In this document: piece after piece, positions 25,919-34,079 of the stretch
Position numbering within the stretch: position 1 is the first letter of the stretch
Layout: the number at the start of each line of letters is the position of its first letter
IMG/VR virus record: IMGVR_UViG_3300032931_000905
Span: 25,021-89,020 of that record
Reading direction: 5' to 3' (one strand)
From: a virus
Length of the DNA stretch: 64,000 nucleotides
Position numbers and translations under genes: made by a program
The notes under the pieces: generated by a model
The model's database searches: none
The model's input: only the letters and a program-made list of their open reading frames with translations
Told to the model about the DNA's origin: nothing

Positions 25919-27043
25919 TTACAGAACTTTGAGTAACAGACAATCCTTATTTATGCGCCCAGCAAGCAGCTTCTCTTTGGTGGATATCTCCCCCAGGAAA
26001 TGTTTGGTCTGGACCTTTCCTGCCTTGATGAATTGGGGGATTTGTTGTAGGGGCTTACGGAGCGTTTTCCCCACAGAACGAGATGCGGTATAATTCAGAA
26101 TCGAGGAACCCTTGATGGATAATCCTTCGTCAGTATCGGCGACATAGACACCCAATTGTCGGGTCCTGATATTATACACATACAAGGCCGACGCCCCGAT
26201 GATCTTTTTGGCATCGATGGAGGAGGCGGCATACTCACCAAATTGCTCTGTGGTGTCGTGATATTTGAGGTGTTTGGTCAGTTGTTCGGGGGTCTTGACT
26301 TTTTTCTTTCGGGGTGCCTTCTGTTGATGCACCTCGCCGATGGTCAATAACGCATCCGACATGATTTGATCGGCATAGGATTCCAGCTTGATGATTTCTG
26401 GTATCGTAAAATTTGAGTACCCTTCGACCAACTGCGCGTCGGTCCCTGCCAGGACGATTCGGTATTCATCCCGCATCTGCTTAAACTTATTGATGATCGC
26501 GGGAATCTGGTCCTGGGTCAGTTCATGCTTTTGGATAATCGTCAGAGGCGACTGGCTCCGCTTACAGTCCGACAGAATCAATTCATCGACCGCCTGATCC
26601 AACGCACCCAGACAAGCAGACAGTTGAGCCTGTGAGGAGGTATTCGCAGGTTTGACTTTGACGGTCTTGGGTCGATCTGAGGTCTCCCCTTTGATGATGA
26701 CTGGGGGCAAGGCAATCTCCTTGTCCATTTTCTGTATGGCGTTCTGGAGCCACACGGATGCCTTGGGAGACAGCACGGCGCCGCGCATCAGCATTCGGCA
26801 CACATAGCCTAGCGTATTGGGGCGACTCTTGATTTTCGTTTCAGTATAGTCAATCTGATGCTTGGTACAAAAGCTTTGGAGATATTTGTGGGCATGGGAG
26901 GTGTCCCGATGCTGATTATACCAGTTGAGGTGTCGGCACAATTCCATCTCTTCCAGGGGCACCAAACCATCAAAGGTCGGTTCTTCGCCACCACTAATGG
27001 CATGGAGTCTGGATTCGTTGGATTCTTTTTTTGAAGAAGGCAT
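25919..27043 (-). CDS. Unknown protein, 374 aa
   Basis: Starts MPSSKKESNESRLHAISGGE with GAGG upstream. Mostly helical; the middle (about 125-260) is Lys/Glu rich, the C-terminus (about 280-374) contains ASALYVYNIRTRQLGVYVAD. Large conserved proteins of this kind occur near rnh in T4-type phages, but I cannot name a family. Confidence 0.6.
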   Translation of the reverse strand: MPSSKKESNESRLHAISGGEEPTFDGLVPLEEMELCRHLNWYNQHRDTSHAHKYLQSFCTKHQIDYTETKIKSRPNTLGYVCRMLMRGAVLSPKASVWLQNAIQKMDKEIALPPVIIKGETSDRPKTVKVKPANTSSQAQLSACLGALDQAVDELILSDCKRSQSPLTIIQKHELTQDQIPAIINKFKQMRDEYRIVLAGTDAQLVEGYSNFTIPEIIKLESYADQIMSDALLTIGEVHQQKAPRKKKVKTPEQLTKHLKYHDTTEQFGEYAASSIDAKKIIGASALYVYNIRTRQLGVYVADTDEGLSIKGSSILNYTASRSVGKTLRKPLQQIPQFIKAGKVQTKHFLGEISTKEKLLAGRINKDCLLLKVL

Positions 27044-27054
27044 AAGTCCTCGCG

Positions 27055-27306
27055 TTAAGTAATAATATTTTTGGGATCAGGAAGATTGTTGTCTGGTTGA
27101 GCGACGATGATCGGGTCATATACCGTAAAGACAAATGAAGGGGTACAGGGGCATCGAAGGACCAACGGACTATTAATTGCTTTACAATTCGGGCACCTCC
27201 AACCTTCAGGTACGGTGGCTGACTTCCCTTCACAAAACGCAGAAGGCGAATCAGTCAAGGGCCATGGTCTAGACTCGGCAAACCCTATGGTGGCGTGGTG
27301 TGTCAT
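27055..27306 (-). CDS. Small zinc-ribbon-like protein, 83 aa
   Basis: Contains CPNC and CPC separated by about 12 residues (WRCPNCKAINSPLVLRCPC). A CTAAATA box lies 9 bases before the ATG. Unknown role. Confidence 0.55.
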   Translation of the reverse strand: MTHHATIGFAESRPWPLTDSPSAFCEGKSATVPEGWRCPNCKAINSPLVLRCPCTPSFVFTVYDPIIVAQPDNNLPDPKNIIT

Positions 27307-27317
27307 TGTATCCCTAT

Positions 27318-27584
27318 TTAGAATCGCACATTACCTTCATCGCCATCTTTATCGGCCCCTCGATTATAAATGGCCGACGTGGCAATCACCGTGACCTTCA
27401 CAAAGGTGGGAGTCCCACACTTGGGGCAGTCATAGGGTGAGTGTCGATTGAGGTCTCCCAGGACGGCCATGGGTACCGTATCGAGGGTAAAGACTTCCAA
27501 GAGACATTCGCCGGATTTGGATTGAAACTCAATATCCGTGTGACACTTGGGGCATGGTACCATAACCGAATCAAACATACCCAT
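27318..27584 (-). CDS. Zinc-ribbon protein, 88 aa
   Basis: MGMFDSVMVPCPKCHTDIEF and DCPKCGTPTFVKV: two CPKC knuckles about 41 residues apart, a complete four-Cys zinc site. AAGGAA lies 8 bases upstream. Ends before a CTAAATA box of the next gene. Confidence 0.65.
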   Translation of the reverse strand: MGMFDSVMVPCPKCHTDIEFQSKSGECLLEVFTLDTVPMAVLGDLNRHSPYDCPKCGTPTFVKVTVIATSAIYNRGADKDGDEGNVRF

Positions 27585-27588
27585 ATGA

Positions 27589-27855
27589 TTATTCCTTTGG
27601 TATTTTAGCAGCCAACAATCTGATACGCTTACCTGGTGCGTAACAGGAGTACCCATCGTCTTCTGGAATGCCATTTCGGACTAATTCCATTTCCACTTCC
27701 CTGAGATCCGCCACATGCTCCTTGCAGGAAAACTCAAACAGCTGTCGGTTATGGTAGGCTTTGGTCGTCAAGTCTTGAATCATATCCATCAATTCACACT
27801 TAGACAATTGAAAAAGAGTTTCCCGATCAATTTTTGGCGCATCTTTCAATGGCAT
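27589..27855 (-). CDS. Unknown protein, 88 aa
   Basis: MPLKDAPKIDRETLFQLSKC, helical, with a C-terminal basic patch (PGKRIRLLAAKIPKE). GGGAG upstream. Overlap with no other gene. No family recognised. Confidence 0.5.
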   Translation of the reverse strand: MPLKDAPKIDRETLFQLSKCELMDMIQDLTTKAYHNRQLFEFSCKEHVADLREVEMELVRNGIPEDDGYSCYAPGKRIRLLAAKIPKE

Positions 27856-27857
27856 AT

Positions 27858-27929
27858 CAATGTCTCCCCCAAAAGAACCCCATCAACATGACAATAAACA
27901 CAACGGTCATGCAAATGTCTGTAACCATA
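27858..27929 (-). CDS. Tiny membrane peptide, 23 aa
   Basis: MVTDICMTVVFIVMLMGFFW plus GRH: a single transmembrane helix. GGAAGG is well placed, inside the end of the upstream gene. Confidence 0.45.
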
Positions 27930-27930
27930 T

Positions 27931-28158
27931 TTATCCTTCCAGTGGTTCGTTGGATGCCCCGGCTTGGTAAACTTTCTCAAGTATCTTGCGGTTCCTCTCA
28001 ATTGTCTCTTCCAATCCGCAGTTACAGATACCCGGAGGCACTTCCTCGTTCGCACAGCCCTCGGCTGCCAAAGGGCAGGAGTACCAGGAGTCATCATTCC
28101 AATAATGACCCCTGGAAACTTCTTCTGCAAGTATTCGCAGGTTCATCCTTTCACACAC
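27931..28158 (-). CDS. Small Cys-rich protein, 75 aa
   Basis: Contains CPLAAEGC and CNCG, which could form a small metal site. Starts either with GTG at 28158 or ATG at 28146, both overlapping the end of rtcB. Unknown. Confidence 0.5.
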   Translation of the reverse strand: MCERMNLRILAEEVSRGHYWNDDSWYSCPLAAEGCANEEVPPGICNCGLEETIERNRKILEKVYQAGASNEPLEG

Positions 28159-29315
28159 AGCACCTGGCGCAATGTCGCCACGATTTTCACCAAGTCTTTT
28201 TGATTTTCCATGACCTGGTCAATGTTCTTGTACGCCCCAGGCAATTCATCGATGATGCCAGCGTCCTTCCGACACATGATACCATCAGTCTGTATAAGTA
28301 CATCCTTCAGATCAAACGCTTGCTTTGCCTTGCTTCGTGACATGACACGGCCTGCGCCGTGAGAGCATGAACAGAACGATTCGCTGTTTCCCAGGCCTTC
28401 AACGATATATGATCGGGTGCCCATCGATCCAGGAATAATGCCCATATCACCAACCCTAGCACGTACAGCCCCTTTGCGTGTAACAATAACATTTTCCCCA
28501 TAGTGATCCTCCCGTTCTGCGTAGTTATGATGGCAGTTCACGGTCAATTGAGGGGCAATCACCGTGTCCTTGTCTCCAAAAATCACTTCAGCAATCGAGC
28601 GCATCACCAACTGCATCATGACTTCGCGGTTCTTCATGGCATACCGCTGGGCCCACTGAAGGTCCCGCCAGTACTCATTGAACAGTTCGGTGCCATCGTG
28701 CAAGTATGCAAGGTTCGGGTCTTCCAAGGAAATCATATAGGTCTTCATGACTTCCTTAGCCCGATCAATATAATAGTTCCCAATCCTGTTCCCAATACCG
28801 CGGGAACCTGAATGCAGCATGACCCAGACATTTTCTTCTAAGTCAATACACACCTCGATGAAATGGTTTCCACCACCGAGGGTGCCCATCTGCTTGACCA
28901 CGCGCATAGGATCATCCAAAATCTTTTCAGGAAGCAATTCATAGCCTTCCATGCTGAATGGTGCTGCCGCAGAGTTGTGCATGTCCTGCCCAACAGGTAC
29001 CGCCTTGCTAATCGAGTCAAACAATCCCTGCAAGTTGTCAGGCAACCGCTTGGACTTGAATGGCATCTTGGCCGCCATCATGCCACAGCCGATATCGACC
29101 CCGACACACGCAGGCACCACCGCACCCTTGGTGGCGACGACAGAACCGACAGTCGCCCCAATGCCATAATGCACATCAGGCATGACTGCGACATGCTTAT
29201 AGATAAACGGCAACGTCGCCGTGTTCTTGAGTTGATCCAGGGCCTGGGATTCCACCGTCTCAATAGGAGACCAAATCTTGATTGGCTTAGGGGTTGAATT
29301 TATCACATTAAACAT
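28143..29315 (-). CDS. rtcB: RNA-splicing ligase RtcB
   Basis: 390 residues. Key motifs: PDVHYGIGATVGSV, VGVDIGCGM (metal Cys/Asp), GGGNHFIE, HSGSRGIGN and CSCSHGAGRVMSRSKA with the His that carries GMP. RtcB joins 2',3'-cyclic phosphate and 5'-OH RNA ends using GTP and Mn2+. In a phage with about 39 tRNAs it may reseal tRNAs cut by host nucleases; that is inference. Confidence 0.92.
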   Translation of the reverse strand: MFNVINSTPKPIKIWSPIETVESQALDQLKNTATLPFIYKHVAVMPDVHYGIGATVGSVVATKGAVVPACVGVDIGCGMMAAKMPFKSKRLPDNLQGLFDSISKAVPVGQDMHNSAAAPFSMEGYELLPEKILDDPMRVVKQMGTLGGGNHFIEVCIDLEENVWVMLHSGSRGIGNRIGNYYIDRAKEVMKTYMISLEDPNLAYLHDGTELFNEYWRDLQWAQRYAMKNREVMMQLVMRSIAEVIFGDKDTVIAPQLTVNCHHNYAEREDHYGENVIVTRKGAVRARVGDMGIIPGSMGTRSYIVEGLGNSESFCSCSHGAGRVMSRSKAKQAFDLKDVLIQTDGIMCRKDAGIIDELPGAYKNIDQVMENQKDLVKIVATLRQVLCVKG

Positions 29316-29691
29316 ACATCACCTTTTCTTTGATCCAACGGGTTACTTCTCTGGCCACGATCCGGCACAAGACCACTCTGGGTACACTCTCTAACCAGGA
29401 TACGGTATAGGGGTCGGGGGCATCCTGTAACAAATCTGCTTGGTCGAGGATCGCATCGATCCGTTTGTGTTCTTCTACGAGGATCGCCTTTTTGGCATTC
29501 ATGATTTCGTCGGTCTGGATCTTCCTCAAGTCTTTTTCAATGTTCTCAGATTCCTTGAGGAATGCCGCAAGGAGAGTATCGATTTTCTCTGTCAGTTCTT
29601 GAGCGGTCATGGGGGTCCACCCGTCCTGGGGTTGTCTACGATACGACAACACCCCATTGATGATTTTCTCTTGATAAAAGAGTACACCCAT
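29308..29691 (-). CDS. Unknown helical protein, 127 aa
   Basis: Begins MGVLFYQEKIINGVLSYRR; the rest is helical (LLAAFLKESENIEKDLRKIQ). Ends with a basic amphipathic helix overlapping the rtcB start by 8 bases. Ribosome site is weak; start uncertain. Confidence 0.5.
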   Translation of the reverse strand: MGVLFYQEKIINGVLSYRRQPQDGWTPMTAQELTEKIDTLLAAFLKESENIEKDLRKIQTDEIMNAKKAILVEEHKRIDAILDQADLLQDAPDPYTVSWLESVPRVVLCRIVAREVTRWIKEKVMYV

Positions 29692-29698
29692 GAGTGAT

Positions 29699-29809
29699 CT
29701 ACCAGGAATTCCACAACACAATCGAAAATCCAATCCAAAATACGACGACCATCAACACACCAAAGATTCCGACACCCAGGATCGCCAGCGTAATCGCCAG
29801 TTCAAACAT
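29699..29809 (-). CDS. Tiny membrane peptide, 36 aa
   Basis: MFELAITLAILGVGIFGVLM then VVVFWIGFSIVLW. One long or two short transmembrane helices. ATGTTTGA overlap with the upstream gene suggests coupled translation. Confidence 0.5.
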   Translation of the reverse strand: MFELAITLAILGVGIFGVLMVVVFWIGFSIVLWNSW

Positions 29810-29993
29810 TACACACGGACTCCGCCACATACCTGGCATACTTTTTCTTATCGTGATTCACGGCGTCCTCGTATTCGGAGGTCATGAAGTCCTTAGGTTC
29901 CAATTCGTCAAATTCCTCAAACGCCCGTTTCAGGTCCTCGCGGTTTTCGAGAATCCACAGATGATATGGTATAGGGTCTTTATGCGAAAACAT
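29802..29993 (-). CDS. Small acidic protein, 63 aa
   Basis: MFSHKDPIPYHLWILENRED, then Glu/Asp-rich helix and a Lys patch. GAGGG is upstream, inside the end of the previous gene. Unknown. Confidence 0.5.
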   Translation of the reverse strand: MFSHKDPIPYHLWILENREDLKRAFEEFDELEPKDFMTSEYEDAVNHDKKKYARYVAESVCNV

Positions 29994-30177
29994 ACACGGC
30001 CCTCTTTCGTTCAAAATCCTCAAGAATCCATTTGACCTGACGGTCAGAGAGAATCGGATGAATAAACCCAGTCACCGAATTGAAAAGCAGGTTCGCCTGG
30101 CGATCATAGACCTTCAGGTGTTCCTTGGTCCTGGACCACTTCAATTCCAAATCGAGATCGGATAGTTCTTTACTCAT
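29980..30177 (-). CDS. Small protein, 65 aa
   Basis: MSKELSDLDLELKWSRTKEH, charged and helical. GGAGG lies 5 bases before the ATG. Overlaps the next gene by 14 bases. Unknown. Confidence 0.5.
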   Translation of the reverse strand: MSKELSDLDLELKWSRTKEHLKVYDRQANLLFNSVTGFIHPILSDRQVKWILEDFERKRAVYVFA

Positions 30178-30230
30178 AACATCCTCCATTCAAGTATTTT
30201 GTGGCACCACTTATACGATTCACTCTTTCC

Positions 30231-31382
30231 CTATTCATAGTCACGAATAGCAACCCCAACCGGGAATATCGGTATACCAGAATCAGACAGGGCCTGATAT
30301 CTAACTGTAAGGGGCAAATTCATATACTGCTCACGATTCTTCCATTGTTCCTGGCGGACTTCATCCGCCCCTTTGCATCGGACGCTGAAGGTCTTGCCAT
30401 TCTTGATCGTGCAGACGAATATCGCCTTGCCTTCATCTTTACCTGTTCCTTCATCACACCCGACAATCTTAAATTCCGCATCCAAAAAGTCTTTATGTTT
30501 TTGGAGTTGATTGTCACGATATTGAAAGTTATACGCTTCATTGCCACCGCTGCGTATAATGGAACCTTCGTAACCCGCGGCCATATACTCGGCATGGATC
30601 TTGTCGATATTCTTGGGAGACAGGATCTTGATCGTCTCGACCAATCGGAGATAGTTCAGGCCAGTAGGAATGTTCTGGCGATACTTGATATACCGATCTG
30701 CGAATCCCAACTTGTCGGTCGTCGGGCGATCATAGCACCAGAATTTCACATACTTCTTCAGTCTATCAAGTTCCGGCGTCTTCTCGTCTTTTATCAAGGA
30801 CATGAGTTCTTGGAAGGTCAGGTCCCCGTGGTTATACATTTCCCCATCGAGGATATCCCCATTTTTCATGAAACTCAAAAACTCCTGCTCCATGTAGAGA
30901 TTGAAATTTTTGTACTGCTTGGACTTACGCGACCAAAAGATGATCTTGTTGTCTTTTCGTTCGACCAAACAACGGACCCCGTTCAGCTTCGGCTGGATAT
31001 ACGCGGGCCATACAAGATGTTGAGACCTCTCTTTATACTTCTGCGCCAGCATCGGTAGAAGCTTGAGTTGGATTTTCCCCATCCCTTTGTCAATCGTAGG
31101 CAGGTGGATAGAGTAATTGCTATCATGTTTTTTCTTCCATTTCGATTCGGCCTCTAAGAGGGCCTGCTCATACGGGGTCGTTTCATTAGACTTGCCGATG
31201 TTCATACCAGCGCGAATCGTTTCAGGTGAATGCTGAATCTTTCCATTAAGTTGGCCATGTGAGACCGTAATCACGGCGTCTTTGGCATATTCAGACACCT
31301 GAATGTCCCAGACCTTGGTCACCCCTTTGGAGGAAGTGCCGTACAGCGTAGGGAATTTTTTAGTGGCTTTGGGAAGGGTCAT
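30231..31382 (-). CDS. ATP-dependent DNA ligase
   Basis: 383 residues from the ATG with AGGAG 8 bases upstream. Residues 1-80 form a WGR-like N-terminal region (LYGTSSKGVTKVWDIQ). The nucleotidyltransferase core has motif I QPKLNGVRCL (active Lys; Asn in place of the common Asp), motif III DGEMYNHG, motif IV GSIIRS and the OB domain end VRCKGADEVRQEQW. Seals nicks in phage replication and repair. Confidence 0.85.
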   Translation of the reverse strand: MTLPKATKKFPTLYGTSSKGVTKVWDIQVSEYAKDAVITVSHGQLNGKIQHSPETIRAGMNIGKSNETTPYEQALLEAESKWKKKHDSNYSIHLPTIDKGMGKIQLKLLPMLAQKYKERSQHLVWPAYIQPKLNGVRCLVERKDNKIIFWSRKSKQYKNFNLYMEQEFLSFMKNGDILDGEMYNHGDLTFQELMSLIKDEKTPELDRLKKYVKFWCYDRPTTDKLGFADRYIKYRQNIPTGLNYLRLVETIKILSPKNIDKIHAEYMAAGYEGSIIRSGGNEAYNFQYRDNQLQKHKDFLDAEFKIVGCDEGTGKDEGKAIFVCTIKNGKTFSVRCKGADEVRQEQWKNREQYMNLPLTVRYQALSDSGIPIFPVGVAIRDYE

Positions 31383-31418
31383 GTCGGAGGCTCCTGTTTG
31401 TTTGTTGTTCATATTAAG

Positions 31419-31447
31419 AGTATAACATAACAGGATCGGGGTGTCAA
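31419..31447 (-). promoter_or_regulatory. sigma70-like promoter of the ligase gene
   Basis: TTGACA (31442-31447), 17-base spacer, TATACT (31419-31424), preceded by AAAATAGTTC and followed by CTTAATATGA. The same layout recurs at 33608, 41191 and 47639. Confidence 0.85.
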
Positions 31448-31450
31448 GAA

Positions 31451-31627
31451 CTATTTTGAGGGGTAAGTCTTTGATTTAGAAGGGTTTGTCGGTTTTCGTC
31501 TCTTGGGCTTGATAAATTCCCGCTCAATCCTGAGATAATTCTGGCGCATGATCGCCTCCGCGTGATTCACGCCGGAATTCACGATCTCGTTCCAATCATC
31601 AGAGCATTGTTGTCGGTCTTTAGACAT
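31451..31627 (-). CDS. Small basic protein, 58 aa
   Basis: MSKDRQQCSDDWNEIVNSGV, ending in a Lys/Ser/Pro-rich tail (RKPTNPSKSKTYPSK). AAGG lies in the end of the PEP-CTERM gene; the two overlap by 8 bases. Confidence 0.5.
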   Translation of the reverse strand: MSKDRQQCSDDWNEIVNSGVNHAEAIMRQNYLRIEREFIKPKRRKPTNPSKSKTYPSK

Positions 31628-32477
31628 GAGCATACCTTCTGAATCCCATGACCATGCCGACGGCGAGGAACAGATAGATCCATGTGGACGGTTCGGGCAC
31701 ATTCGTCTGTGGCACATTAGGAGCAACAGGAGGCGCGGTCGTCGTAAACGAGATCGGCGCATCATAGGAACAGGGCCGGGCAATGCTCTGACAGACTCGG
31801 AGATTATCAAAGCCCACCGTGAATCCAGGGGTCGTCGTCGCATGCCCAAAATTAAACACCAGGGCGCCTATGGGGGCATTATGAGCAAACACGGTAGGGA
31901 CATTCGTATTGATCGGAATGTTCATGGTATCCAGGTCATAGTGGAACCATCCAGTTCCAGGCGGGATGCCGATACCCAAGGCAAACACATTCGGGCCCGC
32001 ATCAGGGCCTTCGTTCCCTAAAATATTGATCTGCAAGAAGGCAGCATTATCATGGTAGATATCCACGCCTTGGAAGGTAAACTCGGCGTCATGCTTGCCA
32101 GGCTCGGCGTCATGCTTGCCATGAAGACCTAGGGCCGGAATGTAGGTCATCATATTCGTGGATAAATTTTGAAAGATATTAGTCGTGGCCATGTGATTAA
32201 AAATGGCATTCGTCGCATTCCCACCGATACCAGATTCCAAGTTCCAATCGACCAATGAGGCCACTTGACTCATGCGAAACGGGCCCGCATTGACGGTAGG
32301 CGGTTCGATGCCTGGAAAACCATTCAATTGATTGGTGGCAGACACTATCGGCACCAGCGCATCAAAATTGATCGTCGTGGCCTGTACCCGCCCAGTCATG
32401 ACCAGACACGCCAGGATTACCATGGACGCCCCCAGGGCCCAGACACCGACTCGTTGTAACATCGTTCTATTCTTCAT
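31620..32477 (-). CDS. PEP-CTERM sorted exported protein
   Basis: 285 residues with AAGGAG 7 bases upstream. N-terminal signal peptide (VGVWALGASMVILACLVM, cleaved near VQA). The C-terminus is a textbook PEP-CTERM tripartite signal: VPEPS, a hydrophobic helix (TWIYLFLAVGMVMG) and a basic end (FRRYAHV). Exosortases of the host recognise such signals. The body is Ala/Asn/Thr-rich beta protein, including a GKHDAE repeat. Two exported genes in one phage (with the porin) suggest envelope modification. Confidence 0.85.
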   Translation of the reverse strand: MKNRTMLQRVGVWALGASMVILACLVMTGRVQATTINFDALVPIVSATNQLNGFPGIEPPTVNAGPFRMSQVASLVDWNLESGIGGNATNAIFNHMATTNIFQNLSTNMMTYIPALGLHGKHDAEPGKHDAEFTFQGVDIYHDNAAFLQINILGNEGPDAGPNVFALGIGIPPGTGWFHYDLDTMNIPINTNVPTVFAHNAPIGALVFNFGHATTTPGFTVGFDNLRVCQSIARPCSYDAPISFTTTAPPVAPNVPQTNVPEPSTWIYLFLAVGMVMGFRRYAHV

Positions 32478-32512
32478 CTTATTGCTCCTTGATTGTAGAG
32501 TCATACCTATTT

Positions 32513-32620
32513 CTATGCGAGAATCCAGTACACCAGGACAGCCAGGGCCCATAAGGTGATCGAGACCACGAGGCCCCACAGGATACCGACGGCCGGCGCT
32601 AAGTTATCGTGTTGTTTCAT
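32513..32620 (-). CDS. Tiny membrane peptide, 35 aa
   Basis: MKQHDNLAPAVGILWGLVVS then ITLWALAVLVYWILA. Long hydrophobic helix. ATGA overlap with the upstream gene. Confidence 0.5.
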   Translation of the reverse strand: MKQHDNLAPAVGILWGLVVSITLWALAVLVYWILA

Positions 32621-32847
32621 AGGTTCACACCTTTGAGTAGATAGGAGGTCGTCGTCAACTGCATGACAAACTCTTCCACGACACATCCCACATAGGGATT
32701 GTACGCCGGATCGCTTTGAGATAACTTCAAATGGGCACGCAAGTGATTCAGGGCCACCCATGTCTTACCCTGCTTGGTCCACGTAATCCGATGAGGTGAA
32801 CCTCCGGTACTATACAGACCGTGGGGATTGCGTATCTTATAGATCAT
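32617..32847 (-). CDS. Unknown protein, 76 aa
   Basis: MIYKIRNPHGLYSTGGSPHR, then WTKQGKTWVALNHLRAHLKL. Typical small accessory phage protein. GAGGAG precedes the ATG closely. Confidence 0.55.
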   Translation of the reverse strand: MIYKIRNPHGLYSTGGSPHRITWTKQGKTWVALNHLRAHLKLSQSDPAYNPYVGCVVEEFVMQLTTTSYLLKGVNL

Positions 32848-32854
32848 TCTCTCC

Positions 32855-33091
32855 TCAATTCAGATCCATGCCACACACCCTTTCAGGTATGCTGACTTCA
32901 AAATTTGGATCGTTCTTCGGATCGACCCAACGGAAATCCTTGCCATCTTGGCTACGAATAAACAGGCGACCATCTGAAGGCGTCACCCCGGCCATCGTGG
33001 CCCTGTCAAGGTCCCACAAGAACCCACGGTTCAAGCACACCGTCTTGCCTTTGCGGGTCTTGGGTATCAATTGGACTCGTTCGTTCTTCAT
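32855..33091 (-). CDS. Unknown protein, 78 aa
   Basis: MKNERVQLIPKTRKGKTVCL, basic N-terminus, then WDLDRATMAGVTPSDGRLFI. GGTGGG upstream. Its start overlaps the preceding stop by 4 bases. Confidence 0.55.
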   Translation of the reverse strand: MKNERVQLIPKTRKGKTVCLNRGFLWDLDRATMAGVTPSDGRLFIRSQDGKDFRWVDPKNDPNFEVSIPERVCGMDLN

Positions 33092-33309
33092 ATCCCACCA
33101 TCTAACTCCATCACCTGCCTGGTGAGGTCATCGTTCTCAGCGGTCAATAGATCGATTTGGTGTGCATGGGCCTCGATCATGTTCAGAAGGAATAGGATAT
33201 CCTTCTGACCTTGGCGGATAAACTTCGTGGTATCCATGAGGTCCTTCAAGGGGTCCAAGGATTCCCAACGGCCAAGCAGTGTTTCAATCTCAATCATCGT
33301 CTTGTTCAT
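33088..33309 (-). CDS. Small coiled-coil protein, 73 aa
   Basis: MNKTMIEIETLLGRWESLDP, helical, C-terminal heptads (AHAHQIDLLTAENDDLTRQV). GGAG lies 9 bases upstream. Unknown. Confidence 0.55.
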   Translation of the reverse strand: MNKTMIEIETLLGRWESLDPLKDLMDTTKFIRQGQKDILFLLNMIEAHAHQIDLLTAENDDLTRQVMELDGGI

Positions 33310-33464
33310 CACAGTCTCCATTCATCGGCACAACGGACAAGTTCGGCCGCATTGCGGTCCGGTCGCTTATAGGTAAATAGAAAGTTCAGCCGTTGGTATT
33401 CCTGGGCCTCGGCCATCAATTCCTCATACCGATCCTCAAGGCCCTGTCGTTCTTGGGGTGTCAA
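33309..33464 (-). CDS. Small protein, 51 aa, TTG start
   Basis: Start chosen at TTG in TCTTGA, which overlaps the previous stop and has GGGAG upstream; a GTG at 33506 is an alternative. Ends AELVRCADEWRL, a motif shared with the gene at 46850. Confidence 0.45.
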   Translation of the reverse strand: MTPQERQGLEDRYEELMAEAQEYQRLNFLFTYKRPDRNAAELVRCADEWRL

Positions 33465-33601
33465 GATCGTCTCCCTGCGGTCTCTTCGTCTTTTTCCCAC
33501 AGGCACAGGTCACAGAGGTATTCGGCGTCACTTTGGTTCAGGTACTCATCCACGCAGCGGCATCGGTCACAATCGGTCTGTCTCAATTCGGTGCTCATCA
33601 T
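33461..33601 (-). CDS. Four-Cys zinc-finger protein, 46 aa, probably leaderless
   Basis: MMSTELRQTDCDRCRCVDEY and YLCDLCLWEKDEE: CxxC pairs 17 residues apart, a complete small zinc site. The ATG lies only about 7 bases after the -10 of the 33608 promoter with no room for a ribosome site, so the mRNA would begin at or near the start codon. Confidence 0.6.
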   Translation of the reverse strand: MMSTELRQTDCDRCRCVDEYLNQSDAEYLCDLCLWEKDEETAGRRS

Positions 33602-33607
33602 AATAAG

Positions 33608-33637
33608 AGTATAGCATAAGTGGCACAAGGAAGTCAA
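33608..33637 (-). promoter_or_regulatory. sigma70-like promoter
   Basis: TTGACT (33632-33637), 18-base spacer, TATACT (33608-33613), with AAAATAGTTC upstream and CTTATTATGATG downstream. Confidence 0.78.
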
Positions 33638-33640
33638 GAA

Positions 33641-34075
33641 CTATTTTGTGTAGTAAGTCTTTGAATTATAAGGGGTTTTGCTATCGGGTAACCAATGTCT
33701 TCGATCTTCGACCTCTTTTCGCTTGGACATCAGCAATCGATAGGCCTTATCCATCGACATGGCACGATATTTCATGAGATACCAGAGAATGGTCAAAGGC
33801 GAGCGTTCGACCCCATAGGCACAATGCACCAGGACTTGGTGACCTTGTGTCAGATGTTGATGAATCCAGTCAGCGGCTTCATCCATCTTGACGGGATCAG
33901 CGACGATTTGATCCTGGGCGTTCCAGGTGGTGGTAGGAATAGAATGGGCTCGGCGCATTCTGCCAGGTTCCCCTGGCCACATCACACAGAGAATGTGCAT
34001 GTCCTTGGGGGCTGTGGCCGCGCCAGTTCGGCTGCCTAGAAAGAGATTCTCACTGATTTCATCATAACCAAACAT
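33641..34075 (-). CDS. Dual-specificity phosphatase-like protein
   Basis: 144 residues from ATG 34075 (a TTG at 34099 is possible). Signature VLVHCAYGVERSP is the CX5R loop of DSP/PTP enzymes, and Asp residues about 30-40 before it could be the general acid. N-terminal ISENLFLGSRTGAA also fits the fold. May dephosphorylate host or phage proteins. No clear ribosome site; the HNH gene ends 4 bases before. Confidence 0.78.
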   Translation of the reverse strand: MFGYDEISENLFLGSRTGAATAPKDMHILCVMWPGEPGRMRRAHSIPTTTWNAQDQIVADPVKMDEAADWIHQHLTQGHQVLVHCAYGVERSPLTILWYLMKYRAMSMDKAYRLLMSKRKEVEDRRHWLPDSKTPYNSKTYYTK

Positions 34076-34079
34076 ACAG

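Noticed and set aside
30201-31058. A 285-codon open frame on the plus strand
   Set aside because: It lies wholly opposite the DNA ligase gene, has no ribosome site and its composition is that of an antisense shadow.
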